Counted from the stretch's first letter, positions 1 to 5,675 are shown. The stretch is 7,671 bases of DNA from a bacterium (GCA_029978815.1 JAPOIQ010000046.1:1-7671), one strand, 5' to 3'. Numbers and translations: made by a program. The notes: a model not told the origin generated them from the sequence alone.

Positions 1-211
1 CGACAAATTCCAGATAGGCGATCGTGTCGCCGAGACGCTCCCATCGGTCAAAGGCCTCTAGGGCCCTTGTCGCGTCTGCAACAACTTCGGGGTCTTCACC
101 CACATATTCGCCAGCTAACGCCGTTTCGGGGTTCCAGTGGGCGACGACCGCAATGAATGCGAGGGCAGCGATCACGATTCGCAGGGGAATTGTTGTTGAG
201 CGGGGGTTCAT
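1..211 (-). CDS. Exported or membrane-anchored protein, N-terminal part (cut by window edge)
   Basis: The minus-strand frame starts with ATG at 211-209 and stays open to the window edge, giving 70 codons of the N-terminus. The protein begins MNPRSTTIPLRIVIAALAFI: a basic start followed by a hydrophobic stretch at about residues 12-24. An Ala-Leu-Ala at residues 31-33 could be a signal peptidase site, so it is either a secreted protein or one anchored by its N-terminus. After that comes an acidic, probably helical region (EDPEVVADATRALEAFDRW). A weak GGAAA lies about 7 nt before the start. An in-frame ATG at 268-266 exists, but it would put about 19 residues before the signal and run into the AT-rich promoter-like region, so I prefer 211. 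I do not recognise a family. It is divergent to the mocA-like gene and may share a control region with it. Confidence 0.6.
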   Translation of the reverse strand, partial: MNPRSTTIPLRIVIAALAFIAVVAHWNPETALAGEYVGEDPEVVADATRALEAFDRWERLGDTIAYLEFV

Positions 212-345
212 GACAATTTCCAGTTGGAAGTCGACACCGAAGATGTCGATATGACACGTTATCGTCATATTTTCGTAATATTTGTCGCGCTGCACAACTC
301 GCCCATCCGCCAGCACATGAAAAAGCCGGAAAAAAAGGCGTAAGA
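212..345. promoter_or_regulatory. AT-rich divergent promoter region with inverted repeat
   Basis: These 134 bases separate two divergently transcribed genes. The part at about 249-285 is much more AT-rich than its surroundings. On the plus strand TAATAT (276-281) is a good -10 candidate, with ATGACA (251-256) as a possible -35; the 19-nt spacing is slightly long. A perfect 7-bp inverted repeat, ATATGAC (249-255) and GTCATAT (264-270) with an 8-nt spacer, overlaps that -35 and spacer and is placed like an operator. The assignment as a promoter is inferred from base composition and motif matches only. Confidence 0.45.
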
Positions 346-945
346 ATGGACCCAATGACATCGGTCAGCCCTTCAGTTGGCATCCTCCTCGCTGCAGGAG
401 CTGGCTCCCGCTACACCGGCGAGAGCCACAAACTCCACGCCGACATCGGCGGAATACCCGTGTGGGAACACGCGCTGACCCAACTCATCGCCGCCAACAT
501 CGGCCCAACCATCGTCGTCACCGGCGCAGTCACCCTAGACCTCGCTGATCACGACATCTATGAGGTTCACAACCCCCGATGGGATGAGGGACAATCAACC
601 TCACTACGAGCGGCAATCGACATCGCCACCCAACTCAACGTCGATGCAGCCGTCATCGGACTCGCAGATCAACCCGGCATCACTTCTGAGGCATGGAGCA
701 AGTTAGCTCAGTCAACCTCAACCATTGCGACGGCGCTGTATCACGACACACCGGGGCATCCCGTCAGAATTGCCTCCTCGCTCTGGCCCGAGCTACCCGA
801 AAGCGGAGATTTTGGTGCGAGAGCCTTGCTCCGTAAGTACGAGCATCAAGTTGAGCGGATACCCTGCTCAGGGTCTCCTTTCGACATCGACACAACCAAG
901 GATCTTGACGAATGGCTGAAACAATCACCAACGAGTTCACCGTAA
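346..945 (+). CDS. mocA: MocA-like molybdenum cofactor cytidylyltransferase (NTP transferase family)
   Basis: This 199-residue protein is a MobA/MocA-type nucleotidyltransferase (NTP_transf_3). Family members attach CMP or GMP to molybdopterin; MocA makes the molybdopterin cytosine dinucleotide cofactor used by CO dehydrogenases and other xanthine-oxidase-family hydroxylases. Visible motifs are the nucleotide-binding loop LLAAGAGSRY (14-23) with a following Lys29, NPRWDEGQSTSL (76-87), the metal/substrate motif ADQPG (107-111), GHPV (137-140), GDFGARALL (154-162) and DIDTTKDL (180-187). Length is normal for the family and it looks complete. The start at 346 has AAAGG about 8 nt upstream; ATG at 355 is an alternative. 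CTP rather than GTP specificity is inferred from the coxG-like gene that overlaps it by 34 nt; a purine-catabolism or other NTP transferase role is the main alternative. Confidence 0.8.
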   Translation: MDPMTSVSPSVGILLAAGAGSRYTGESHKLHADIGGIPVWEHALTQLIAANIGPTIVVTGAVTLDLADHDIYEVHNPRWDEGQSTSLRAAIDIATQLNVDAAVIGLADQPGITSEAWSKLAQSTSTIATALYHDTPGHPVRIASSLWPELPESGDFGARALLRKYEHQVERIPCSGSPFDIDTTKDLDEWLKQSPTSSP

Positions 946-1619
946 ACCGCCCCATCGACGAAGCATGGGCCGTACTTTGCGACGTTGAACGAATCGCCCC
1001 GTGCCTCCCAGGAGCACAACTTCAAGAGATCGAAGACGAGACCTTCCGCGGCGTCGTGAAAATCAAGTTGGGCGCCGTCAACGCCAACTTCAAAGGTGAA
1101 GCAAAATTCGTTGAGCGAGACGACACCAACTACAAAGCAGTGCTGTCCGCATCTGGTCGCGACACCGGTGGCCGGGGCAACGCAAGCGCCGATGTCACCG
1201 CAGAGGCAACCGCCCTCTCCCCCACGAGCACACGCTGCACCGTGACCGCCGAACTCCACATCAGCGGAAAAGTCGCCCAGTTCGGCCGCGGCATCATGGG
1301 TGATGTTTCGAAAAAGTTGATGGACCAGTTCTCAAGCAACTTGAACACCATGCTTGACGAACAGCCAACCACTGAAACTGGATCGTCCGAATCAGCAACT
1401 GAGACACCTGCGAACGAGAGTTCAGCAAGCGATGGTTCAGACAACTCCCAATCCGACGACACAGGTGGCGCAGATCGTCCACGAGTGCGCAAGATCGAGG
1501 GGCCAGCCGCCGAACCGATCGACGTTGCAGGACTCGCAGGACCAGCAGTGCTCAAACGCTTCATCCCCGTTGTCATCGGCGTGATCGTCGTCGTTCTGCT
1601 CATTCGCGCCCGGCGGTGA
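912..1619 (+). CDS. coxG: CoxG-like SRPBCC protein with C-terminal membrane anchor
   Basis: This 235-residue protein belongs to the CoxG (CO dehydrogenase subunit G) family. Residues about 4-150 form the SRPBCC lipid-binding-type fold, recognisable from the opening ITNEFTVNRPIDEAWAVLCD, the CLPGAQL turn (31-37) and the SGKVAQFGRGIM segment (118-129). A low-complexity Ser/Glu/Asp/Thr linker follows (about 151-190), then AEPIDVAGLAGPAVLKRFIP and a hydrophobic helix at about 217-232 ending in Arg residues, a typical tail anchor with the main domain in the cytoplasm. CoxG accompanies aerobic Mo-CO dehydrogenase; work on the mycobacterial enzyme implicates it in membrane association and menaquinone delivery. 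The start at 912 lies inside the mocA-like gene, with AAGGA at 898-902, and is needed to keep the conserved N-terminus. No CODH structural genes are visible here, so the partner enzyme is inferred. Confidence 0.82.
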   Translation: MAETITNEFTVNRPIDEAWAVLCDVERIAPCLPGAQLQEIEDETFRGVVKIKLGAVNANFKGEAKFVERDDTNYKAVLSASGRDTGGRGNASADVTAEATALSPTSTRCTVTAELHISGKVAQFGRGIMGDVSKKLMDQFSSNLNTMLDEQPTTETGSSESATETPANESSASDGSDNSQSDDTGGADRPRVRKIEGPAAEPIDVAGLAGPAVLKRFIPVVIGVIVVVLLIRARR

Positions 1620-2539
1620 CCTACTCACATCCCGACGATCGTGAGCGGGTGACCGAGCTTCTCGGCCGCCCCCCAATGGGGCCGTTTACGGTCGTACATC
1701 GAAACAAGTTCGGCGATCCCGTCGTGATCGAGAATGCACCGTTTCTCGACGACGGCACCCCGATGCCCACGCGCTATTGGCTCATCGGCACCAACGAGAC
1801 CTACGCAGTGGCGGTACTCGAAGCAGACGGCGGCGTTCGGCGTGCCGAGCGAGAAATTGATGACGCGCTCATCTCAGCCGCCCACGAACGCCATCAGGCG
1901 TCTCGAGAGGCCCGAATTCCTGAGGATTACGACGGCCCAGCCCCATCAGGAGGCGTCGGAGGAACGCGCCGCGGAGTGAAATGTCTCCACGCCCACTACG
2001 CATGCTTCCTCGCCGGAGAGGACGACCCAGTTGGGCGTTGGGTACATCGCGAACTCGGGTTCGGTATCTGCAAACTTGAGATCGGCGACCCGTCGACCGC
2101 TGTAACAACAGATGGTTCAACCGTCACCTTCCACACCGCGCTCTCTGCCATCAACGATCGCCTTGCTCATGGCTCATACGCCGACCCAGCCGAACTCACA
2201 AACATCATCGGCGAAATCACCGACTCATTCGATGACGCGCTTCGGCGAAACGACATCAGCAGGCCGACCGATGTTGACCTCATCATCTCAGGCGAGAGTG
2301 GGAGCGGCCTCGCACGACTCGAGAGCGGCACTTCGTCGTGCACCACGACCGCCATCGACCGTGACACCGCCGAAGAACTCTTCCGCCTACTTGCTACCGA
2401 CAAGGCCGCGGATCGGCAAGACCACCCAGGATTGCTTGCATCCGACGGCGACCTCCTAGGTGCAGTCTGCGTTCTCACTGCAATCAGTCGATTCCTGAGC
2501 CCAACGAATATCACGCTTGGAACCCCAACACCATCATGA
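1616..2539 (+). CDS. DUF501 protein with C-terminal Ppx/GppA-like extension
   Basis: This 307-residue protein starts at GTG 1616, inside the coxG stop (GTGA overlap), so translation is probably coupled. Residues about 12-150 are a DUF501 domain: LLGRPPMGPFTVVHRNKFGDP, then DDGTPMPTRYWL and VKCLHAHYACFLAGEDDPVGR. DUF501 has no established biochemical function; in many actinobacteria it sits between an ftsB-like gene and an exopolyphosphatase gene (Rv1024-Rv1025-Rv1026 in M. tuberculosis). Residues about 165-303 look, by eye, like the second half of a Ppx/GppA phosphatase: INDRLAHGSYADPAELTNII resembles the RLTERFL..DPPT segment, and ELFRLLATDKAADRQDHPGL followed by a hydrophobic helix resembles the end of that domain. 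The first half, with the phosphate-binding and DxGGGSTE motifs, is absent, and the usual GTA/GTxT loop is replaced by ISGESGSG (224-231). Catalytic activity therefore seems unlikely. The DUF501 call is firm; the extension's origin is inference. Confidence 0.8.
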   Translation: MTYSHPDDRERVTELLGRPPMGPFTVVHRNKFGDPVVIENAPFLDDGTPMPTRYWLIGTNETYAVAVLEADGGVRRAEREIDDALISAAHERHQASREARIPEDYDGPAPSGGVGGTRRGVKCLHAHYACFLAGEDDPVGRWVHRELGFGICKLEIGDPSTAVTTDGSTVTFHTALSAINDRLAHGSYADPAELTNIIGEITDSFDDALRRNDISRPTDVDLIISGESGSGLARLESGTSSCTTTAIDRDTAEELFRLLATDKAADRQDHPGLLASDGDLLGAVCVLTAISRFLSPTNITLGTPTPS

Positions 2540-3195
2540 TTCGCTCGCGCCACCACCGATGGAATCCACCAACATTGTCGAGCAAGCGCATCCAACTTCG
2601 CCCTCTGAACGACGATGACTTCTCAGCATGGAGTGAGGTACGACTTCGAAACGCCGACTGGCTGTTGCGCTGGGAACCTCTTCGCCCTGCATATGCCCCC
2701 GACCCTGCGGTCGAGCGATCTGCCTATGTGAACCGCTGTCGGGCCAGAGAACGAGAAACCGCAGCCGACCAGGCCTACCCGTTCGGCATTTTCGTTGACG
2801 GCACATTTGCCGGCGAAATCAACCTCAACAATGTCGCCCGTGGAGCCCTTCAATCAGGGACTCTCGGCTATTGGATCGACCAAGCCAAAGCTGGTCACGC
2901 CTACATGTCCGAAGCAGTCGTTGTCATGCTCAACTTCGCATTCGATCGACTCGATCTTCACCGCATTGAAATCTGCATCGTTCCGCGCAACACCAACAGC
3001 AAGCGCGTCGTTGAGAAGCTCGGCCTTCGATATGAAGGAACGGCCGAGCGATATCTGCAAATCGCAGGAGTCTGGGAAGACCACCTCCGATATGCAATCA
3101 CCTCAGAAGAGTGGAAGGAACGAGCAGACAGCCTTCTCAGCGAATGGGTGCACGACGAGCCAGGTGGCGGCCCTTCGAGTTCACCCTCAACCTGA
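2536..3195 (+). CDS. rimJ: RimJ/RimL-type GNAT N-acetyltransferase
   Basis: This 219-residue protein is a GNAT acetyltransferase of the RimJ/RimL group, which transfers acetyl from acetyl-CoA to protein N-termini (ribosomal proteins in E. coli) or small amines. Features in order: the strand RIQLRPLNDDDFSAWSEVR (18-36), a Trp-rich segment WLLRWEPLRP (42-51), GIFVDGTFAGEINLNN (84-99), the acetyl-CoA loop region GYWIDQAKAGHAYMSEAV (111-128), HRIEICIVPRNTNSKRVVEKLGLRYEG (142-168) and GVWEDHLRYAI (178-188). The N-terminal form resembles mycobacterial RimJ (Rv0995). It starts at ATG 2536, overlapping the DUF501 gene by ATGA, with only a weak GGA upstream, so coupling to the gene before it is likely. 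The substrate cannot be told from sequence. The tail after about residue 205 is Gly/Pro/Ser-rich and probably disordered. Confidence 0.85.
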   Translation: MIRSRHHRWNPPTLSSKRIQLRPLNDDDFSAWSEVRLRNADWLLRWEPLRPAYAPDPAVERSAYVNRCRARERETAADQAYPFGIFVDGTFAGEINLNNVARGALQSGTLGYWIDQAKAGHAYMSEAVVVMLNFAFDRLDLHRIEICIVPRNTNSKRVVEKLGLRYEGTAERYLQIAGVWEDHLRYAITSEEWKERADSLLSEWVHDEPGGGPSSSPST

Positions 3196-3196
3196 C

Positions 3197-3511
3197 CTAG
3201 GCGAGACGCTCGATTGCAGCAATACGCTGCTGGCGCAACACGGTGCGCCGCTTCCACATCTTCGTCTTCCAGTGGCGACGATTTCGCTTCGCCTTCGCGA
3301 GCTTTGTCTTGGCTCGCTCGGAATCATGATGGCGAAGCGGCTTCCAGGCTTCACCCGGCTCATGCACATCCTCTGGATCGATGCCCGAACTCACCACATG
3401 GGCAAGTTGGTCAAGCTCAACATGAATGCGATGTCGCTCGCCGTGGGCGTGCGCACGCAACTCCTGCTTCGGCGGCAATTGGAATTCAGAATTCCTGTGA
3501 CGCTGACTCAT
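3197..3511 (-). CDS. Small basic His/Arg-rich protein of unknown function
   Basis: This 104-residue protein starts at ATG 3511 directly after AAGGAGGT (3524-3517), an essentially perfect Shine-Dalgarno match with 5-nt spacing, which makes it a convincing gene despite its size. It has ten histidines and no cysteine. Residues 1-60 are polar (RAHAHGERHRIHVELDQLAH, then GIDPEDVHEPGEAW). Residues 60-104 are strongly basic and probably helical, with 17 Lys/Arg, including KRNRRHWKTKMWKRRTVLRQ. There is no signal peptide or membrane helix. The basic tail suggests nucleic acid or ribosome contact, but that is only inference; I do not recognise a family. Its stop is 1 nt from the stop of the convergent acetyltransferase gene, leaving no room for a terminator between them. 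Plus-strand frames over the same DNA lack comparable start signals and are treated as shadows. Confidence 0.68.
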   Translation of the reverse strand: MSQRHRNSEFQLPPKQELRAHAHGERHRIHVELDQLAHVVSSGIDPEDVHEPGEAWKPLRHHDSERAKTKLAKAKRNRRHWKTKMWKRRTVLRQQRIAAIERLA

Positions 3512-3612
3512 CGGATACCTCCTTGTTGAAGTGGTGGTAATCCTCCCCCTGTAGGAGACGTTACACCATCTCGCAAGGGCGAAATTTCAATGCTGAGCCG
3601 ATCAACACACGA
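3512..3612 (-). promoter_or_regulatory. Leader/upstream region of the small basic protein gene
   Basis: About 100 bases lie between the crotonase-family gene and the small basic-protein gene, both on the minus strand. The clear element is the Shine-Dalgarno AAGGAGGT (read on the minus strand from 3524 to 3517). TTGAAA (3590-3585) or TTGCGA (3577-3572) on the minus strand could be -35 boxes, but neither has a convincing -10 partner. I see no strong intrinsic terminator for the upstream crotonase gene, so the two genes may be partly cotranscribed. Confidence 0.35.
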
Positions 3613-4368
3613 TCAGGATTTTGAGGAAATTTTTGCCTTCAATGCAGCGATGCGCTCTTCAAACCACGGCTGCTTCGCCGTCCACACCTGCGGGTCAAGC
3701 TCTCGAGCAACTGCATCAGCGTGAGCGTCAATGTCGGCCATATCTCGAATGGTCTGCTTCGTGATGATGACCAGTTCACGGGGCGCCGATGCCGCTCCTG
3801 CGGCGAGTCCTCGAGCCGCTTCCATCAAGCGGTCATCTTCCACACATCGATGCACGAGGCCAATCCGCTCGGCCTCAGCACCATCGACGACCTCAGAGAA
3901 GATCACCGTGGCGAATGCGGCTTGCACACCAACAATCTGACGCTGCATCCACGTATGGCCACCACCCGGGTGAAGGCCAATCTGCAAGAAACGGGTATCA
4001 AACTTGGCGCGCCGAGCAGCGATACGCAGGTCGCACCCGAGGGCGAGATTCATACCAGCCCCAACTGCTGCACCATTCACCGCCGCAATGGTCGGCAGGG
4101 TTGAACGAGCAATCCGAAGGAATCCCTCGTAAATCGTTCCAAGACTTTCCGCCGTGGCGGTCTGAAGATTTCCGAGATCAGCACCGGCACAAAAGGCCGA
4201 ACCAGCACCGGTCACAATGACTGCAGAGCAGCCCTCGTCGGCCTCAAAGGCATCCATCGCAGCGCAGATTTCCTCAACCATCGGCATCGTCATCGTGTTT
4301 CGAGCCTCCGGTGCATTCAACGTGAGCGTGCCGATTCCATCTGAGATATCTGTCAAAACGTGGGACAT
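3613..4368 (-). CDS. Enoyl-CoA hydratase/isomerase family (crotonase-fold) protein
   Basis: This 251-residue protein is a full-length crotonase, a family that acts on acyl-CoA thioesters (hydration, isomerisation, hydrolysis or decarboxylation). The CoA and oxyanion-hole signatures are present: AFCAGADL (58-65) and AAVNGAAVGAGMNLALGCDLRIA (about 95-117). Aligning by eye to rat mitochondrial enoyl-CoA hydratase, the PE(144)I..LG..PGAGGT segment corresponds to RFLQIGLHPGGGHT (126-139), so Glu144 falls on Phe127, and Glu164 (AMEMV) falls on Ala153 (AFATV). Both hydratase acid/base residues therefore seem missing, which argues against simple 2-enoyl-CoA hydratase activity. It starts at ATG 4368 with a weak GCGAGA about 12 nt upstream. 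It stands alone, divergent from the BMP transporter operon, and gives no pathway clue. The family call is firm, the reaction unknown. Confidence 0.88.
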   Translation of the reverse strand: MSHVLTDISDGIGTLTLNAPEARNTMTMPMVEEICAAMDAFEADEGCSAVIVTGAGSAFCAGADLGNLQTATAESLGTIYEGFLRIARSTLPTIAAVNGAAVGAGMNLALGCDLRIAARRAKFDTRFLQIGLHPGGGHTWMQRQIVGVQAAFATVIFSEVVDGAEAERIGLVHRCVEDDRLMEAARGLAAGAASAPRELVIITKQTIRDMADIDAHADAVARELDPQVWTAKQPWFEERIAALKAKISSKS

Positions 4369-4513
4369 GACAAAAGTCTCGCATGATTCTCATCAACTTC
4401 AGCAATGGAAGGCCTCTCAAACCGAGTAATGTCTCAGTGTTCACGTGAACAAGTCATTCGTGGCACCCGCCCCGCATGACGCAAACCAACTACATCCCGA
4501 ATAAGGGGGAGAC
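4369..4513. promoter_or_regulatory. Divergent intergenic region with 14-bp palindrome
   Basis: These 145 bases separate the crotonase gene from the transporter operon and must hold the promoters of both. The standout element is the perfect palindrome TGTTCACGTGAACA at 4438-4451, 62 bp before the binding-protein start and 69 bp before the crotonase start. TAATGT (4427-4432) is a possible -10 box for the plus strand, which would place the palindrome at the transcription start, a classical repressor site, but no clear -35 goes with it. AAGGGGGAG (4503-4511) is the Shine-Dalgarno of the binding-protein gene. Function is inferred from placement. Confidence 0.5.
4438..4451. repeat. Perfect palindrome TGTTCACGTGAACA (candidate operator)
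   Basis: Fourteen consecutive bases read identically on both strands; the match ends at 4437/4452. There is no loop, so it is unlikely to act as an RNA hairpin and more likely binds a dimeric regulator. The central CG step is common in LacI-family operators, but I cannot name the regulator. Confidence 0.6.
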
Positions 4514-5626
4514 ATGATCAAGTCAAAGCGCATTGCTATCGCAGCAATGGCGACGGTCCTCGCTCTCGCCGGTGCTGCTTGCGGAAGCGACGATCCAGTC
4601 GCTGACGAGACAGCAACCGAAGAGGCAGCAGAGGAAGAAGCCGCCGAAGAGCCAGCAGCCGAAGAAGAAGCAGCCGAAGAGCCAGCCGAAGATGCTGGCC
4701 CGTTCCTCGGCCTCGCATTCGACACCGGCGGCCGTGGTGACGGTACGTTCAACGACGCAGCAGGCCGTGGCGCCGACCAAGCCGAAAGCGACCTCGGAGT
4801 TGCCGTTCAGGAACTCGAAGCAACAAGCGACCAGGACCGCCAGCCAAACCTCGAGGCACTTGCAGGAGCGGGCAACAAGCTCGTCGTTGCAGTTGGCTTC
4901 GCATTCGGTGATGCACTCGGCCCAATCGCAGAGGCCAACCCAGACGTATTCTTCGGCTGGATCGACGGCTACTACGACGGCGCAAACATCATCACGACAG
5001 CATTCGCTGAGCACGAGGGTTCATTCCTCGTTGGCGCAGCAGCTGCGCTGAAGAGCCAGTCAGGTCACATCGGCTTCATCGGTGGTCAAGAAATTGACCT
5101 CATCAAGAAGTTCGAGGCCGGCTACATCGCAGGCGCTAAGGCCGTCAACCCTGACATCATCGTCGAGTCGGCTTACCTCGGTGCCGCAGGCGACAACGCC
5201 GCATGGGGCTCACCAGATAAGGCTAAGGAAATTGCCGCAGCATGGTATGCAGATGGCGCGGACGTCGTCTACACCGCAGCCGGTGGCTCGGGCCGTGGCA
5301 CGATCGAAGCAGCTGTTGAGGCCGGTGACGGCTACTGGGCGATCGGCGTTGACTCAGACGAGTACTACGTTGACACCGAAGAGCAGCAAGCGCACCGCTT
5401 GACCTCAATGCTCAAGCGCGTTGACACTGCAGTCTTCGAAATGGCTCAGCAGGTTCAGGATGGATCCGCCGCTGGTGGCTTCTACCCATTCGACCTCTCG
5501 AATGACGGTGTCGGCTACGCCACCTCAGGTGGCCACATCGACGACATCGTCGACCAGCTCGAGGACCTCAAGGCTCAGATCATCGCAGGTGACATCGAGG
5601 TTCCGACCTCACCTGAAGGTCTCTGA
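4514..5626 (+). CDS. BMP/PnrA-family ABC transporter substrate-binding lipoprotein
   Basis: This 370-residue protein is the binding component of a BMP-family ABC importer; characterised relatives (PnrA, and the B. subtilis guanosine system NupN) bind nucleosides. The N-terminus MIKSKRIAIAAMATVLALAG is a signal, with a lipoprotein-type Cys23 in LAGAACGS; the -3 position is Gly, which departs from the strict lipobox. Residues about 30-61 are a Glu/Ala/Pro linker with a 10-residue repeat that would hold the domain away from the membrane. The binding domain starts at about 63 with LGLAFDTGGRGDGTFNDAA (65-83), and has FFGWIDGYYDG (146-156), GFIGG (187-191), KFEAGYIAGAK (199-209), AAGGSGRGTIEAA (255-267) and AIGVDSDEYY (276-285), all placed as in the family. 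The start at 4514 has AAGGGGGAG just upstream. It is first in the operon, followed by two hairpins and then the ATPase. The exact ligand is inferred. Confidence 0.9.
   Translation: MIKSKRIAIAAMATVLALAGAACGSDDPVADETATEEAAEEEAAEEPAAEEEAAEEPAEDAGPFLGLAFDTGGRGDGTFNDAAGRGADQAESDLGVAVQELEATSDQDRQPNLEALAGAGNKLVVAVGFAFGDALGPIAEANPDVFFGWIDGYYDGANIITTAFAEHEGSFLVGAAAALKSQSGHIGFIGGQEIDLIKKFEAGYIAGAKAVNPDIIVESAYLGAAGDNAAWGSPDKAKEIAAAWYADGADVVYTAAGGSGRGTIEAAVEAGDGYWAIGVDSDEYYVDTEEQQAHRLTSMLKRVDTAVFEMAQQVQDGSAAGGFYPFDLSNDGVGYATSGGHIDDIVDQLEDLKAQIIAGDIEVPTSPEGL
4634..4693 (+). repeat. 30-bp in-frame tandem repeat in the lipoprotein linker
   Basis: Two adjacent 30-bp units (4634-4663 and 4664-4693) encode EEAAEEPAAE and EEAAEEPAED. 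The first 24 bases differ at a single position and the ends diverge. A more degenerate unit (DETATEEAAE) precedes them. The repeat encodes an acidic, flexible spacer just after the lipidated cysteine and may vary in copy number between strains. Confidence 0.7.
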
Positions 5627-5632
5627 CCGATA

Positions 5633-5660
5633 GGTGATGCCACTTTCAGGTGGCATCACC
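5633..5660 (+). terminator. Perfect 11-bp hairpin after the binding-protein gene (no U-tract)
   Basis: GGTGATGCCAC (5633-5643) pairs perfectly with GTGGCATCACC (5650-5660) around a 6-nt loop, beginning 6 nt after the stop codon. It is followed by CGTAAATAAA rather than a T-run, so by itself it is a poor terminator and more likely an mRNA 3'-end stabiliser, acting with the hairpin just downstream. Confidence 0.6.
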
Positions 5661-5675
5661 CGTAAATAAATACTG

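Noticed and set aside
24..254. Plus-strand open frame antisense to the left-edge gene
   Set aside because: The minus-strand frame has a clear signal-peptide-like start and a divergent promoter region, while the plus frame shows no recognisable features or Shine-Dalgarno.
3481..3495. 15-bp inverted repeat formed by two GAATTC sites around a central A
   Set aside because: It lies within codons 6-10 of the small basic-protein gene and encodes ordinary residues; it is too short and AT-rich to argue for a regulatory role.
2795..3529. A long plus-strand open frame (about 244 codons) running from inside the acetyltransferase gene across the small basic-protein gene
   Set aside because: It crosses two better-supported genes, has no good Shine-Dalgarno, and its Ser/Thr-rich translation looks like an out-of-frame reading of GC-rich coding DNA.
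3541..3582. Short possible hairpins (TCCT/AGGA and TCGC/GCGA) downstream of the crotonase gene
   Set aside because: Stems of only 4 bp without a T-run are too weak to call terminators.
4453..4480. GTCAT and ATGAC arms (5 bp) between the palindrome and the lipoprotein gene
   Set aside because: A 5-bp match across an 18-nt gap is expected by chance and has no other support.
4514..4582. Atypical lipobox (Gly at -3 before Cys23) as a sign that the protein is not a lipoprotein
   Set aside because: Ala/Gly-rich variants before a CGS sequence are common in actinobacterial lipoproteins, and the basic start, hydrophobic core and linker fit lipidation.
4523..5051. Open frames on both strands over the lipoprotein gene, one Cys-rich (minus) and one Lys/Gln/Ser-rich (plus)
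   Set aside because: They arise because the Glu/Ala codon repeat is open in several frames. The BMP family match in the frame starting at 4514 is decisive.
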